A stretch of 64,000 nucleotides of DNA from Oscheius tipulae (GCA_037178975.1 JASJZH010000001.1:7982501-8046500), one strand, 5' to 3'; counted from the first letter of the stretch, positions 37,851-50,500 are shown. Notes: generated by a model not told the origin, from the sequence alone. A program made the numbers and translations.

Positions 37851-38819
37851 AAGAGCGCTGTATGAAACTTATTCTGAACATACGTATATTAAAATATTCA
37901 TTCTCTGTCAATGTTTACCCTCGATTTCCTGCGTCAGAACGAACATGACTTGACGCTTTTATCACTTGTTTATGGTGGTACATACCACTCAAAGAGGTCG
38001 ACTAACAAGAGCTGAATACCAGATGAAAGAAATTCCCTGACTGATAACTGATAAAAGTCCCCTTTGGTAGACAGGGATGCTCCTAACAGAAGAAAGATCA
38101 ACATGGTTGCAATAGAAAGAACCCTTATGTTCAGACATTTTGGTGTCCCTGACGAGCTGCATACGTATTGCTTTGAAAAAAAGTCAGCTTTTAGGGAAAC
38201 TTGGGAACTTAGGCTATTGGAGAAGCGGCGCAGCCGCCTGTTTTCACTACTAAGTCAAGACTAAAGGACGGTTGTTACTAAAGATCACTGATCTGTCTCT
38301 GCCGAGTACCTTCAGACGGTTTGATCTCCTCGTAGTTTCATCTCTTGTCATGATTAAAAAAATAGAAAAAACTTTCTAGAAGATCGCATTAGTGGCCAAT
38401 CAGTACAGAGAAACCACATACCTGCACACCAATATAATTCCAATCAAGATGAAAGTTTGACAACGGTAGAGTATGTTTATAGCTCTCGTATCCCTGTTGG
38501 AAAGCAGCAACTAGATGCCAAAAGAACCCGGTTGCAGGTTTCAGTCGATGATCTCTGCCAAAAAAGGAATCAGCTGCCCCCAAAATCGATCGAAGATCCC
38601 TTTTCAAATTGCGAGAGTGGGTCATGACCCAGAGATAAACAGCTGCGGAACGAGCCGGCAGCATTTTCCTTGGAACGCGGCTATCGCGCGACGTGGCATG
38701 GGCCCGATTCCGGTGTCCTCACTGACCTTATTTACGAGTCTGCCCCATCTGAAAACAACAGCTATATAAACATTCTTTCTTTCTATTGTTTTTTATCTAA
38801 CACCCCAACTTTTTCAGCA
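37851..38819 (+). promoter_or_regulatory. Intergenic region upstream of TM9SF
   Basis: About 970 bp without a supported gene; the open frames in it (for example 38064-38264 and 38389-38664) have no splice context or family match. CTATATAAA at 38761-38769 is a plausible TATA element ~55 nt upstream of the TM9SF ATG. A CTTTTTCAG acceptor lies 2 nt before that ATG. Confidence 0.4.
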
Positions 38820-41727
38820 ATGAGCTCTCAAGCTTGGTTGATTTCTGTTGTTCTTCTCACACTATGTCCTGTGGAGCAGGGCTTTTATGTTCCCGGAGTA
38901 GCGCCAGTAGAGTTCAAAAAGGGAGAGCCGATCGAAGTTCGGGTAAGAATAGCCGTCTTTCTTCAGCAAAACACGAATCAGGCTATCAAACTGACAAGTA
39001 CGAAGACAGTCGTCCCTTATGAATACTACACGGTCCCGTTCTGCAAGCCCGAGGGAGAAATCCAATACAAGTCGGAGAATCTAGGCGAGGTGATGCGCGG
39101 GGACCGCATCGTCAACACTCCCATTCATGTAGGCTTCATATTCTTATTGATACTGCAGGACTGTTCAGATTTCCATGAAGAACAACATTGGATGCAATTC
39201 GTCGTGCTCCGACTCTCACAAGATCAGTGAGAAGGAAACGACAACGCTGATCAAGCGCATAAAGGAGGATTACCATGTTCACTTGTAGGTTTTTATTTCT
39301 AACAACACAAAGTTGTAAAATTGACAATTTACATTTTTTTTTTCAGACTTGTTGACAACCTGCCAGTTGCCACTAAATTCAAGGTCCCGAAGACCGGGGA
39401 AATCTTCTATGATCTCGGCTACAGACTCGGATGGACGACTGAGGATGGAAAGGTTTTTCCATAACTGGCTATTTTATACTTTAAAGCCTTAGGTGTACGT
39501 GAACAATCACCTCGACTTTGTCCTGAAATACCACGAGCATCTACCGGGAACTTACAGAGTCGTTGGCTTTGAAGTCATACCCAGATCAGTAAAGAGTGTC
39601 TCCTTCACTGGAAGCAACAAGTTTGGTGTAAGTCGGGTCGCTGAAACCTACTGGAGCCCTCTTTGTAGGAATGCTCGGCAATCATTGGCGAAAAAGAACC
39701 GTTCGAACTCAAGCAAGGGGCTCAGGAGATCCAGTTCACGTACAGTGTTACCTGGGAAGAGAGCGCCGTCCCTTGGGCCAGTCGTTGGGATGTCCTGCTC
39801 TCCACGAAGGGAAATGACATTCACTGGTTCAGCATCCTCAACAGCATCGTCGTCGTCATCTCTCTTTCTGGTAGGGTTTGATTTTTTCCTTCATTACTCT
39901 CTGTATCCTATTCTCTGCAAAGTACGATTCATTATGCTAGTCCTTTATCTGAACATGGCCATCTCAAAACTGAGACCTTGTTATCTAGCCGACCAGTCGC
40001 TAGTACATCGCGACCCAGAGCCATTGATTTTGCATCTTAAACTGGCTGATCTCTTATGACTCTAAAATCTGTCAAGAATAACACCTGACGAGTGTTACAG
40101 CCATCAAATGCGTTTTGTATAGTTCGGATACCCTTATCCTGTGCCTGTTGACCTCTACACTGCTCTTGATATTGCTTTGACTTCTCCCACAGCTGAACAA
40201 AAACAACAGGCATTTGTTGTCATGAAAAACAGAGGATCGAAAAAGGAATCGATTGCTTCCATATATTTGTAGTTGCGCCCAATCGTAACCGCCAAAAATG
40301 TTCTTCGAGAATGAAACTAAAATCAGATATCTCGAAGACTTCCAGGTTTCCTCAGCGTCTCGATCGTGCGAACTGTCCGCCGCGACATTGCCCAGTACAA
40401 CAGAGACGATGAGGAGGATGATACCCTGGAAGAGACAGGCTGGAAACTCGTTCATGGAGACGTCTTCCGTCCCCCTCCCCATCAAATGATTCTGGTCAAT
40501 ATGGTCGGAACAGGTATTCAGCTCCTAGGAATGGTCGGAACTGTTGTCTGTAAGTGGCTCACTGTATGGCTTTCAATAGGAAACTGTTCAGTGTTTGCCG
40601 CTCTGGGAATGCTCTCTCCCTCCAGCAGGGGTTCTCTGATGTCTGCTGCAGTCTTCCTTTTCTGCTTCTTGGGTCTCATCAGTGGCTACCATGCCGGCCG
40701 TCTGTACAAGACGATGAAGGGAAAGAATCCGATTCGTTGTGCCGTTCAGACCGGGACACTGTTCCCATCTCTAATCCTCGGAAGTGGCTTTCTGCTCAAT
40801 TTCTTCCTCATCAGTAAGGGTTCTTCCGGAGCTGTAGGTTTCTTACTACACGAGATCTATGCCCTCTTTGCAGATTCCCTTCAGCACAATGATCGCCCTA
40901 CTTTTCATGTGGCTCGGAATAGATCTGCCCCTCACCTTCCTCGGCTTCTATTTCGGATACCGCAAGCAGGTAGAGAAATTTTTGAGGTATCTTATCCCGT
41001 CTTTTAGCCCTACACCCATCCCGTCCGAACCAACCAAATCCCTCGTCAAGTTCCCGACCAGCCATGGTATCTCCGCACAGTTGCCTGCACTCTTCTGGCT
41101 GGAGTCCTGCCGTTCGGAGCCATGTTCATTGAGCTCTTTTTCATCTTCTCAGCCATCTGGGAAAATCAGTTCTACTACCTTTTCGGCTTCCTCTTTATCG
41201 TCTGCCTGATTCTGTGCATCAGTACGGCCCAGATCGCCATCGTCGCGACATATTTCATGCTCTGTGCTGAGAATTACAGATGGTGGTGGAAGTCGTTCTT
41301 CGTCAGCGGAGGATCAGCGGTTTACGGTAAGGATCACAGATAGTCCTTCAAAGCGAACATATACCCATTGCTCGCCCTTTCATAGATCGCGAGGGAAAAT
41401 CGGGGCGTCCTTTGTTCCCAAAGCTCAGTCGATTAGAGCTCCGACTGCGAAACAAAAACCAGCCGGGTTCGACTCCAGCGTGGATTTAACTTTTTGCTTA
41501 CAGTAATGTTCTACGCCGTCTTCTACTATTACACAAAGTTGGATATCGAGGGATTCGTGCCCACGGTCCTCTACTTTTCCTATTCCGCTCTGATGGCCCT
41601 CACCTTCTGGTTCCTGACCGGAACCATTGGATTCTATGCCTCCTACGCTTTCCGTAAGTCTTGTTTTGGTATCCAATACCACGTATTTTCAGTGAGAAGG
41701 ATCTACGGTGCAGTAAAAATCGACTAA
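38820..41727 (+). CDS. Transmembrane 9 superfamily protein (TM9SF2/4 type)
   Basis: Twelve exons from ATG 38820 to TAA 41727 encode 624 residues. There is a signal peptide ([12 protein letters not shown]-like run), then the luminal domain with [39 protein letters not shown] and [11 protein letters not shown]. Nine hydrophobic segments follow; RDIAQYN after the first one, [13 protein letters not shown] and the final IYGAVKID are family signatures. The C-terminal K-x-D ending is the known Golgi/ER retention signal of the family. It would act in Golgi-endosome trafficking. Intron 6 is 475 bp; intron 10 (41327-41503) contains a SINE. AATAAA at 41846. Confidence 0.96.
41415..41490 (+). repeat. tRNA-like SINE head in TM9SF intron 10
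   Basis: An A-box region (AAGCTCAGTCGATTAGAGCT) is followed ~25 nt later by a perfect B box (GGGTTCGACTCC). It resembles a tRNA 5' half and T arm but lacks a clear acceptor stem. It sits between the donor at 41327 and the acceptor at 41503, on the gene's own strand. Confidence 0.55.
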
Positions 41728-41954
41728 TGGGTACACTAACAGCTGATCTTCCTTTGTCACCCCCTGAATTTCCATTGTGATAACTTTCAATTCTCGAGTG
41801 GTATCTGCGGGTGCCTCCAAGCGTCAATTCTATTGGGAATGTATGAATAAACATATTTTATTTTCATTTTCTCTGTAAAAATCTGGTCATTTTGCCAACT
41901 AACTTAACTGAGACACTGCACATTTACCAAACTAACAGTTCCTGTCAGAATGCC

Positions 41955-43653
41955 ATGAGCGAAAAAAAGGAAAAGGATCCGCTCATTGCCAGGTACAGCC
42001 CCTCTTTCCTAGGATTAATTCCTATTCTAGAGCTCTCCTGACGTTTGGAGGCGTCTTCGGCTTCCATCGACTCTATTTGGATCAAATACCAGAAGCTTTC
42101 ATCTACTTTTCGACGTTTGGAGTCTTCGGGATCGGATCTATTCTGGACATTTTCACCATTCATTCAATGGTCGATGATTACAATGACAAAGTTCTAGCAG
42201 ATCCTGAAGAACACAAAAGGTTCAAGTGAGTCTTTGTTTATGAATTCGCTTTACCCAGTTTGCTTTTCAAAACACCTTCTTTTTCAGAAATGGTCGCCTG
42301 CAGCCGCGCCTCTCGAAAATGGTCAGAAGTTCTGTGGATCAGTTTGTCTACAGTGTCATGTACGCCATGTGGCTTGGATTTCTCTGCTGGATAGCTGGCA
42401 GCATGACTTTCGGACAGCCTCTGCATCAGAGTGTTCTAATGATCTCATCGGTTGGAGCGGCAGTCTGCGCTGGTGATACTCATATCTCATAGTCCAACAT
42501 AGTTTCGTTTAGGCGTGTACGTAGTAGGCAACAAGGGAGAACAGTCGCGGGACCTTCTCTACATTTGGATTTCTTCACTCAGCGCTGCTTTCATTTTTGT
42601 CAGTTCTTTTCTTGGCATTTTTGGGTGCTAAACCACCGCGATGTGGTTCGTCGTTTGCAGCCCGCACTTGTTTCTAACCTGAACCAACTCGATAGACCAG
42701 AGCACAGCTTGACGAGACGGTACGAGTGCGGCAGACTGCCTGGAAGACCCGATACGACAGCATTTTTCAGGGAATGTTGGATACTAGTGTCTTTCGAACG
42801 CTTCTAGCCTCGGCTCTAGTAGGAACAGTCATTGGGAACAGAACAGCACAGATCCGTCCTCCTCAAATGAAACAGTACAACTATAAACATTTTGTGGTAC
42901 ACATCTCTAGTCTCTAGCCAGTCAGTTCAAAAATTCCAGTTCTGGTCCTCCCTCTTCCTCTGTCTTATCTGTATCATTGCTCTTGGAGCCAGTCGACACA
43001 TCCTCCACCAACGAGTCGCGGTGGTCAAGTCCGGAGAGAATACTGTAATTAGTTCTGTGGATCAGCTTGTCCAGGACAGAATGAGAAATCTGGCCAAGTT
43101 GAATAGGTTGATTCGAGCCTTTATTCTGGGAAAATTCTCACTTTTAAGATTTTTCGACGGAGCTACGAAGATCGAATATAACAGAGCCAGAACGGGAAAG
43201 AAGGTTTGTTTTAGAATTTCACCATACTTGCTTTTGATAGTTACCATTCGAGATGTACCAAAAGTTTCCAGACCTAAAATCTGTATACTTATAGACGAAA
43301 CCAGATTCGAGCTGGTGGGATTTCGACCTTGCTCTTCGTGCTCCCGGCTGGGCTGACCAGATCACAGTTTTGATTGTGGACATTTTCCGAGCAGAGACCC
43401 GAGTGGCCGTTGGCAGTCTGGACGTCGAGCCTCTGCAATGGGCCCTCTGGCGGATGTATCTCATTTTGGTTTGTCTATTACTCAGTCTCACTATCTGCTA
43501 CAGTACTTCGACACGTCTCCCTTCGTCTCGGACCGGACTATCAACAAGCTTTGTCTTCGTCATGCCAACGACAAGAAGGATGGTAGCAGTTCCGAGAAAA
43601 GAGACATTGCCTCGAAGGCGGTGGAACGAGGATGTGAAGTGATGAAGTTATAG
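41955..43653 (+). CDS. TM2-domain polytopic membrane protein (DNAJC22-like, no J domain)
   Basis: Nine exons (41955-41992, 42031-42225, 42288-42472, 42513-42598, a possible 9-nt exon at 42661, 42708-42893, 42940-43203, 43295-43468, 43504-43653) give about 428 residues. The N-terminus is a TM2 domain: ALLTFGGVFGFHRLYLDQ, FSTFGVFGIGSILDIFTI. Further hydrophobic helices follow (FVYSVMYAMWLGFLCWIAG, VLMISSVGAAVCAGVYVVG, FWSSLFLCLICIIALG). TM2 followed by several helices is the plan of DNAJC22/Wurst, but the C-terminus here has no HPD-containing J domain. The short exon at 42661 is uncertain; without it the frame still holds. The ATG lies ~100 bp after the TM9SF poly(A) signal with a CTGTCAG acceptor between, an operon-like spacing. 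AATAAA at 43695. Confidence 0.75.
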
Positions 43654-44518
43654 TCCTGACATAATCTACAGTCCCAATGTGATCTCAGAAGCATAATAAA
43701 AACTGGATTCTCTATCTCATTTTGAGAACTTTCTGCTGGAGACTGAATACTTTCGAGATTCACAATCGGTATCCAATCGTTGCCTTCCAGGAGGAAGGCT
43801 ATTCCAAAATTTCACTCAACCACTACGTTGGCAGGGTCGGAAGCACTGAATACCTCAAACTTGGGTAATTAAACCGAACATTCTGTCCGCTGTAGAGATA
43901 TCAGGCGGTCTGGGAGGTCAGATGGTATGGCAAAGATCGGGAGAACGTATCTCATTCGGGTTTTCTGAAAGCTTTTGTAGTAACAAACTCAAGCCAATGT
44001 TCATATCCTGTTTCAAAGATTGATAGCTAGAAGAGTGAGACGATAGTCCCAATGTTATTAATAAAGGGCACTGGACAAACAGTCTGATAACAGAACTAGA
44101 GGAGGTCAGTCCTCTCAGTGGCAGTCTCGATCTCTCCTCCAAATCTGTCTCCTTATCAGCTTCGGTGATCTTCGTCTAGGAATCCACCTGGATGTCCAAG
44201 AACCCGTCTTCGAATGCCTCGAGGGATCTTCCACAGGTTAGTGTTGGCGAAACTGGTACACTGACATCTAATCACAAGTTTGTGTCAGAAGACGCGGGTC
44301 CCGGCGCGAATGGCACTTGGCCAGAATGCCCACAGCTGTTTATTTCACTTACTTTTTCTTCGAATCTTTTATCATTTCCGTCGTTTTCTTGTTTATTTTT
44401 GTGTTTGTTTACCCTACCTACTCACTGTTTTGCCAGCTTATCCATGGACTCTTATCGCTCTTTCAGTCCTCGTCTGTTTTTCAGATGTTGAAATAGTCCT
44501 GTGCCAGCACTAGAAAGA
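43654..44518. other. Intergenic, with a possible 5' exon of the nucleoside transporter
   Basis: About 865 bp. ATG at 44192 opens MSKNPSSNASRDLPQ followed by a GT donor; splicing GTTA|GTG to the CACTAG acceptor at 44513 would join it in frame to the transporter's MILRIYV. This is unproven. The rest shows nothing supportable. Confidence 0.35.
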
Positions 44519-46230
44519 ATGATTCTCCGCATCTACGTGGCTTTTTTCGTGGTCTCATGTACCTCTCTACTACCCTACAATCTATTTATGAATGCTCATG
44601 AGGTACGTGGTTTTTGCAGAGCGAGCTTGCAGAGTTTCTGGGTTAAAACATGATTTTTCAGTTTTACGATGTTTTGCAAAGTTGTAGACCAGATCAGACG
44701 CTACATCTTTGCAGTACATCACAAAGCTGAAAAGTTAGTTATTGGACCAAAAACTCGCCTGTGAATAAGTAAGTTGTAAGCATAGAGTTTTAGTATTTCC
44801 TGTATAAACTGCGAAACATCTCCGAAACTGACAACTCCACCGAGCCGGCTGTGATTGTCCATCAGACGTTACTTCAACGAAACTTTGAAGGGTACTTGAC
44901 CGTCTTCGGAGGAATCGCGTGTATCATAGGCGCCGCCATAAATCTCACCTTTACCGCAAAGTAAGTCATTTTAGTTTCTTTTTGGAGACAGTTTCCTTCA
45001 GATTAACCAATACGATACGGGTCGTGACGGGCTATGTACTCATCTTCGCCGCTCTGATCCCGACGATAGTCTTGACTTTCATCGACACGGACGACGGTGA
45101 CTGGAAGCACTGATCACGTAACAGTCTTTGCAGATCAGTATTCCTTCTTTGTTATCTCATTGGGATTGGCTGCTGCTGCCAGTGCAGGTTCTATGGGATT
45201 CATGGCCGGGGGAGTTCTCGGCCTCATCAACACCTACGAGCCCGTCTATGTAAGAACTTGTTAGTGAAACACCATCAATTTTTCAAGATGCCAGCAGTGC
45301 TCCTTGGTCAATCCGGAGCCGGTATCAGCTCGACTCTTTTGAGCATCATCTGTCAGGTTCGAGTTCTTCCTTTTCGCTCATCCTGAGACGGTACAGGCTG
45401 TGACTTCCGATGATATCCAGAACGGTCGAATCTACTTTGTGCTCGCCGTCATCTGGACAATCTGCAGTGTCTATTTTTATGTGATTCTAGCCAAGGATAG
45501 TCGAGAAAGAGCTGCGAGTCCAGATGACAGAGAAGAGCTGCTGGATGATGGTGAGGCTTCGGTAGTTGAAGAAAGCATCTCCAAGCTATATTACCAGGCC
45601 TTCCAAGAGGTTCGAAAATTCTTGGTTCAACGAGAAAATATACTTCTACAGATCAAATTTGACCTGTTCGCCATCTCCGTGACTCTTTTTACCACGCTAG
45701 CAGCTTTCCCAGCCGTCTCCAGTCTGGTCCGATCCACCAGGAAACAGCACGAGCTTTGGCAAAGTACGAAATGACAAGTTTTTCTAGAATATTCCTTCAG
45801 AATACTTTTCCTCCGTGTTCTGTTTCCTCGTCTTCAACACTGGCGATGCTCTGGGGAGGGTTTTCGGCGGGAAGATTGAGCTAGCTAACAGTCACTTTTT
45901 GGCCCTGATGGCTGCGCGTCTATTGCTTGTCCCTCTGATTGCTATGTGCAACATCGTTCCGAGGTACCATACCGCAACCTGGATGCCCTATGACGGAGTC
46001 TTCCTCCTAATCATGGTCTTGTTTGCTCTGAGTCACGGTCTCGCCACAGCACAAAGCATAGGAAACTCGGCCAAGTAAGCACCTTTCTTTCCGTGTTTCT
46101 CTAGAGAAATGACTTTAGACACGCTTCGCCGCATCTCAAGGAGATTGCTGGAAGCATCCTCAACGTCTTCTGCGTCACATTTGCCCTCGTGGGCTCTCTG
46201 TTCAGCGTTTTCATAGTCAACCTCTTGTGA
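44519..46230 (+). CDS. Equilibrative nucleoside transporter (SLC29 family)
   Basis: Nine exons (44519-44602, 44794-44960, 45002-45096, 45134-45249, 45288-45356, 45397-45609, 45652-45763, 45801-46074, 46119-46230) give 413 residues. ENT hallmarks: LLPYNLFMNAHEYF in TM1, VPxYLGQSGAG-like MPAVLLGQSGAGIS in TM4-5, and CFLVFNTGDALGRVFGG (the family's N-x-x-D-x-x-GR motif) in TM8. About 11 hydrophobic segments are visible. The loop between TM6 and TM7 is acidic (DDREELLDDGE). It would move nucleosides across membranes without energy. The N-terminal exon is short, and a further upstream exon is possible (see 43654-44518). Confidence 0.94.
44655..44742. repeat. Hairpin element, copy 2 (nucleoside transporter intron 1)
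   Basis: CAGTTTTACGATGTTTTGCAAAGTTGTAG and its near inverse CTACATCTTTGCAGTACATC, CAAAGCTGAAAAGT flank a short loop. Sequence and structure match the copy at 22940-23032. Confidence 0.65.
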
Positions 46231-46579
46231 TTTCTGTTTGTACATATTTTAACTCGAGATTTTGTGATACAGGACGTGTATTCTCAGATTACTAACTATA
46301 AATTGTTTCTTACCATTATTTTTCATCGATTTCAAAGGTTAGAAACCAGTTTTACCCAGCGGTTTCGCAATTATTGACCAAGAATCGGCGAAGTAATTTT
46401 TTTTTTTTTTATGCCATTTTTCAAATTTGCGCGCATTTCGCAACCTCGTTTGGGCGCCGAACAAAATTGCTTCATCAAATGAGCTATTTTCTAAATTTTT
46501 TTATTTACCTCTTTGGTCTCTCTTTTTCCCAGTAAAATAATCTCATTCCAGGATTTCGCCACTCTTTGGTGGCAGTCGT

Positions 46580-47010
46580 ATGCGCTACAGTCGATTGGCG
46601 AGCCAAGAAGAGGCTGACGAGACAAGTCGACTACTCCCAATGACCGACTCTTCGGAGGTTTGTTTATATTCTTCGCTATAAACACAATAAACCCAATTTT
46701 CAGCCTTCACAAATCGTGGTAGACGGATCCGACGACGTTTATCTTCTACCTTCGGTATCTTCGCGATCGTCATCCACATTCAGCATGTCAAAGTAGGTTT
46801 TTTCCTCTTTGAAAAGGAGAAAAGAATGAATTTACGTAAGAGCTGATGGCAAAAAGCACTTTTCAAGTGGTTCACTCAAAGGATGCACTCCTCTAATGTT
46901 TGATAAGCTTCTTTACGGAAGCCGAGTACCGCAAAGCCCTCTTTTTTCTATTCGCTGCACTGTTTCTTGGACAAAGCATTGATTTTACCAAAAAAAGTTA
47001 TAAGAGCTAG
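46580..47010 (+). CDS. Unresolved small locus with one hydrophobic helix
   Basis: Three exons (46580-46657, 46704-46792, 46908-47010) join in frame: MRYSRLASQEEADETSRLLP, a serine-rich stretch ending STFSMSK, then NFFTEAEYRKALFFLFAALFLGQ and a stop soon after. An ATTCCAG acceptor lies ~30 nt before the ATG. The serine-rich tail leading into a single hydrophobic segment suggests the 5' part of a membrane protein whose later exons are lost or were not found; an open frame at 47011-47200 could be a remnant. It could also be a 5' portion of the P4-ATPase next door, but no in-phase splice supports that. Confidence 0.4.
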
Positions 47011-47536
47011 TCATTTGATTCCGGAGAATAGAGTGCCTGTCGGCGTTGTCAAGGTTGCAGCCGTTGTGTTTCAGCCTGCAGCATCCGGTCAGCTCTTTCG
47101 CGCTTTTAATCCTCTGTTCATTCCACGAACCAGTTCGCGATTCACCATCGATTTCTCACTTTCACGATTCCGTGACTCATCCGATGTTTGTCTAGAATAA
47201 TGGCTGTCAGACCCCTTCGTTTTCATTTCTCTCTTTTTATTATTTTCCTTTCAAATCCAATGACAAATTCATGCAAAAGACAGAGCAAAACAGTCTCCTA
47301 GGTATTATACAGGCCACATAGTTATATGCGCGGCGCTGGACACAACAATGCGCAATCGATTCGCGCACTGTACACGCATCTCCGACAGGTGGTCTTGAAA
47401 TTGGTCTAATCTACCCAAAGTGGCTTTTCGAACACCAGTTGAATCAACATTGCCCATAAATCTCCTAATTCTTCTCTTTTTCTCGTTCATTTGTTGATTC
47501 TTGGCATAGGGACCTGATGCGAATAGAGCCCCGGTA

Positions 47537-50500
47537 ATGGGCAGTGATGTCCGTCTGGATGAATTGCGGGACCGTACCGCCAGCTTGAAATCGACCGTAA
47601 CCGCTCGAACTGTAAATCTTTCCAGCTCATCGTAAGTGCTTCGTTTGCATCGAATTGGGGGAAAAAAAAATACAAAATTGGCAATCAGTATAAACAAAAA
47701 TATGCAGATGCTGCCGAAACCTGTTCGGACGTCGAAAAGTACTGCATTCGAGGACAGTGCGAGTGGGCTACGGACCCCTGGGCAGCGATGCCTCGATGTT
47801 CCCACCGAACAAGGTCTGCAATCAGAAGTACAACATCTTCAGCTTCGTCCCATTGGTAATTCTTCCCTTATTTTTCTTGAAAAGAAAAACCGTTTTCAGG
47901 TTCTTTTTCAACAGTTCAAATTTTTCCTAAATCTGTATTTCCTGCTCATGGCCTGCAGTCAATTCATTCCAGCCATACAAATAGGAGCTCCTATAACTTA
48001 CTGGGGACCTTTGGTATTTTTTTCATTAAATAGATGCATTTATACCATTCTCAGGGATTCGTTTTAACCATTACGTTGATCCGAGAAGCACTCGACGATT
48101 TTGTTCGATTTCTCCGAGACAAGGAGTTGAATGGAGAAAAGTACGAGAAGCTTTCTCGTGATGGGACCAGAGTCGACATCAAGAGCTGGTATAGCCTTTC
48201 GTTTTCCTTTTAAAAACACAATTTTAGTGATATTCGAGTAGGAGACGTGATAGTGATTCATAAGGACAAACGAGTGCCGGCAGACGTGGTGCTGCTACGG
48301 ACGACAGAGCGACAAGGCGCCTGTTTCATTCGAACTGACCAGCTGGATGGAGAGACTGACTGGAAGCTGAAAATTGCCGTCCCCTTCACTCAACACCTCC
48401 CATCTGAAGCAGATATAATGGAGGTCAATTGCGAGATTTATGCCGAGCGACCACAGAAGGATATCCATGCCTTTGTCGGCACTATCAAGGTGATTCGGTT
48501 CTGCTTTTGTCTCTAAATTCCTGTTACAGATAGTGAACGACGATAACGTGCAAGACGGCTCTCTGAATGTGGAAAATGTGCTCTGGGCCAATACTGTCGT
48601 CGCCAGTGGAACCGCCACCGGAATCGTTGTCTACACTGGCAGAGAGACTCGTTCCGTCATGAACACGACCCGTCCTGAGAGTAAAGTCGGACTTCTTGAT
48701 CTAGAGGTGCCCCTTTCTTCTTGTTCAGACTTTCAAAGTTCAGGTGAACAATCTGACAAAGGTTCTGTTCCTCTTCGTAATTGTTCTGGCCGCGGTGATG
48801 GTTGTGATGAAGGGTCTGGACAGCAATTGGTATCGCTATCTGATGCGGTTTATCCTTCTCTTCTCCTACATTATTCCCATCTCGCTTCGAGTCAATCTTG
48901 ACATGGCTAAGCTCTTTTTTGCCTGGCAAATTGGTCGAGACAAGAACATTCCGGAAACCGTCGTTCGCTCTTCCACAATTCCCGAAGAACTCGGCCGCAT
49001 TTCGTATCTTCTCTCGGACAAGACCGGAACCTTGACCAAGAATGAGATGCATTTCAAAAAGGTACAAAATCTAGACGAATTAGTCAGAAAAAAAATGCTT
49101 CAGATTCATCTCGGGACTGTTGCCTTTGGCGCGGACGCATTCGAAGAAGTCACCTCGTACGTGGCGAGCGCCTATGCCGGTCGAGTCGCTAAACATTCCC
49201 TATCCGGAAAACTGCAGGCTGCCGTCGAAGCCATCGCTCTCTGTCATAACGTCACCCCGATTGTCGAGAACGGAACCGTCTCCTATCAGGCTGCCAGTCC
49301 AGACGAGGTTTGAAATCCTTTTTTAGACCCGAAAAATCAACTTAAATCTCCAGGTTGCTCTTGTCAAATGGACAGAAACGGTCGGCGTCCGACTCTCCAA
49401 TCGTGATCTTCATAGCATGCAGATTGTTCTCGACAATGGACAAGTCAGAAACTTCCAAATTCTGCACATTTTCCCCTTTACGAGTGAGACCAAACGAATG
49501 GGCATCATTATCAAGGTTTGTATCGTTCAATACCCGGCTAAAATTGATGTTTAGGAAGAATTGACGGACGAGATTTCGCTGCTGATGAAAGGAGCAGACG
49601 TGGTGATGGCCGGCATGGTTCAGTACAATGATTGGCTCGACGAGGAATGCAGCAATATGGCCAGAGAAGGGTTGCGAACCCTCGTAGTAGCGAAGAAAGT
49701 TATGACTATAGCCGAATTGGAGCAGTTTGAAAGAGCCTATCACGACGCCAAGGTAGCTCCTTTTCCAAAAATATCTTTTACAAAAACAAATTCAGATGAC
49801 CACATCAAATCGTACCCAAAATATGCAAACAGTTGTGAATAGACTCCTGGAAAAGGATCTACAACTGCTCTGTCTGACCGGAGTCGAAGACCGTCTTCAG
49901 GATCAGGTGACGACGTCACTGGAGACGCTGAGGAATGCCGGCATCAAGATTTGGATGTTGACCGGCGACAAATTGGAAACTGCCATCTGCATTGCCAAAT
50001 CTAGCGGTATGTTTTTCACTTTTTTCTTTCCGAATCGACTGTTACAGGCCTATTCAGTCGATCGGATAATGTGCACGTGTTCGGCAATGTGCGAGACAGA
50101 ACTGAAGCTCACAACGAGTTGAACAATCTGCGCAGGAAGAGCGACGTGGCCCTTGTGATGCAGGGATCCTCGTTGAATGTCTGTCTACAGTATTACGAGG
50201 CTGAAGTCGCCGAACTCGTCTGCGCATGCACGGCCGTCGTCTGCTGTCGCTGCTCGCCCGAACAGAAAGCACAAATTGTTCAGCTATTGAGGAAATACCG
50301 GGCCCCATTGAGAGTTGCGGCCATCGGAGATGGAGGAAACGACGTCAGTATGATTCAGGCAGCACATGCTGGTATTGGAATAGATGCTAATGAAGGTAGG
50401 CCCTAGTTTTTTGTTGTTTGACTGGATGAGAATACACGGGAATCGAGCTGGGCTCGTTTTAAATTTGTATCTATAGACTGTTTACAACGAAGAGCAGTAC

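Noticed and set aside
38389-38664. Possible gene on the minus strand upstream of TM9SF
   Set aside because: No acceptor or donor at its ends, no recognisable motif, and composition like the surrounding intergenic DNA.
41415-41490. Functional tRNA gene in the TM9SF intron
   Set aside because: A and B boxes are present but no matching acceptor stem was found, and similar heads recur in other introns, so a SINE is more likely.
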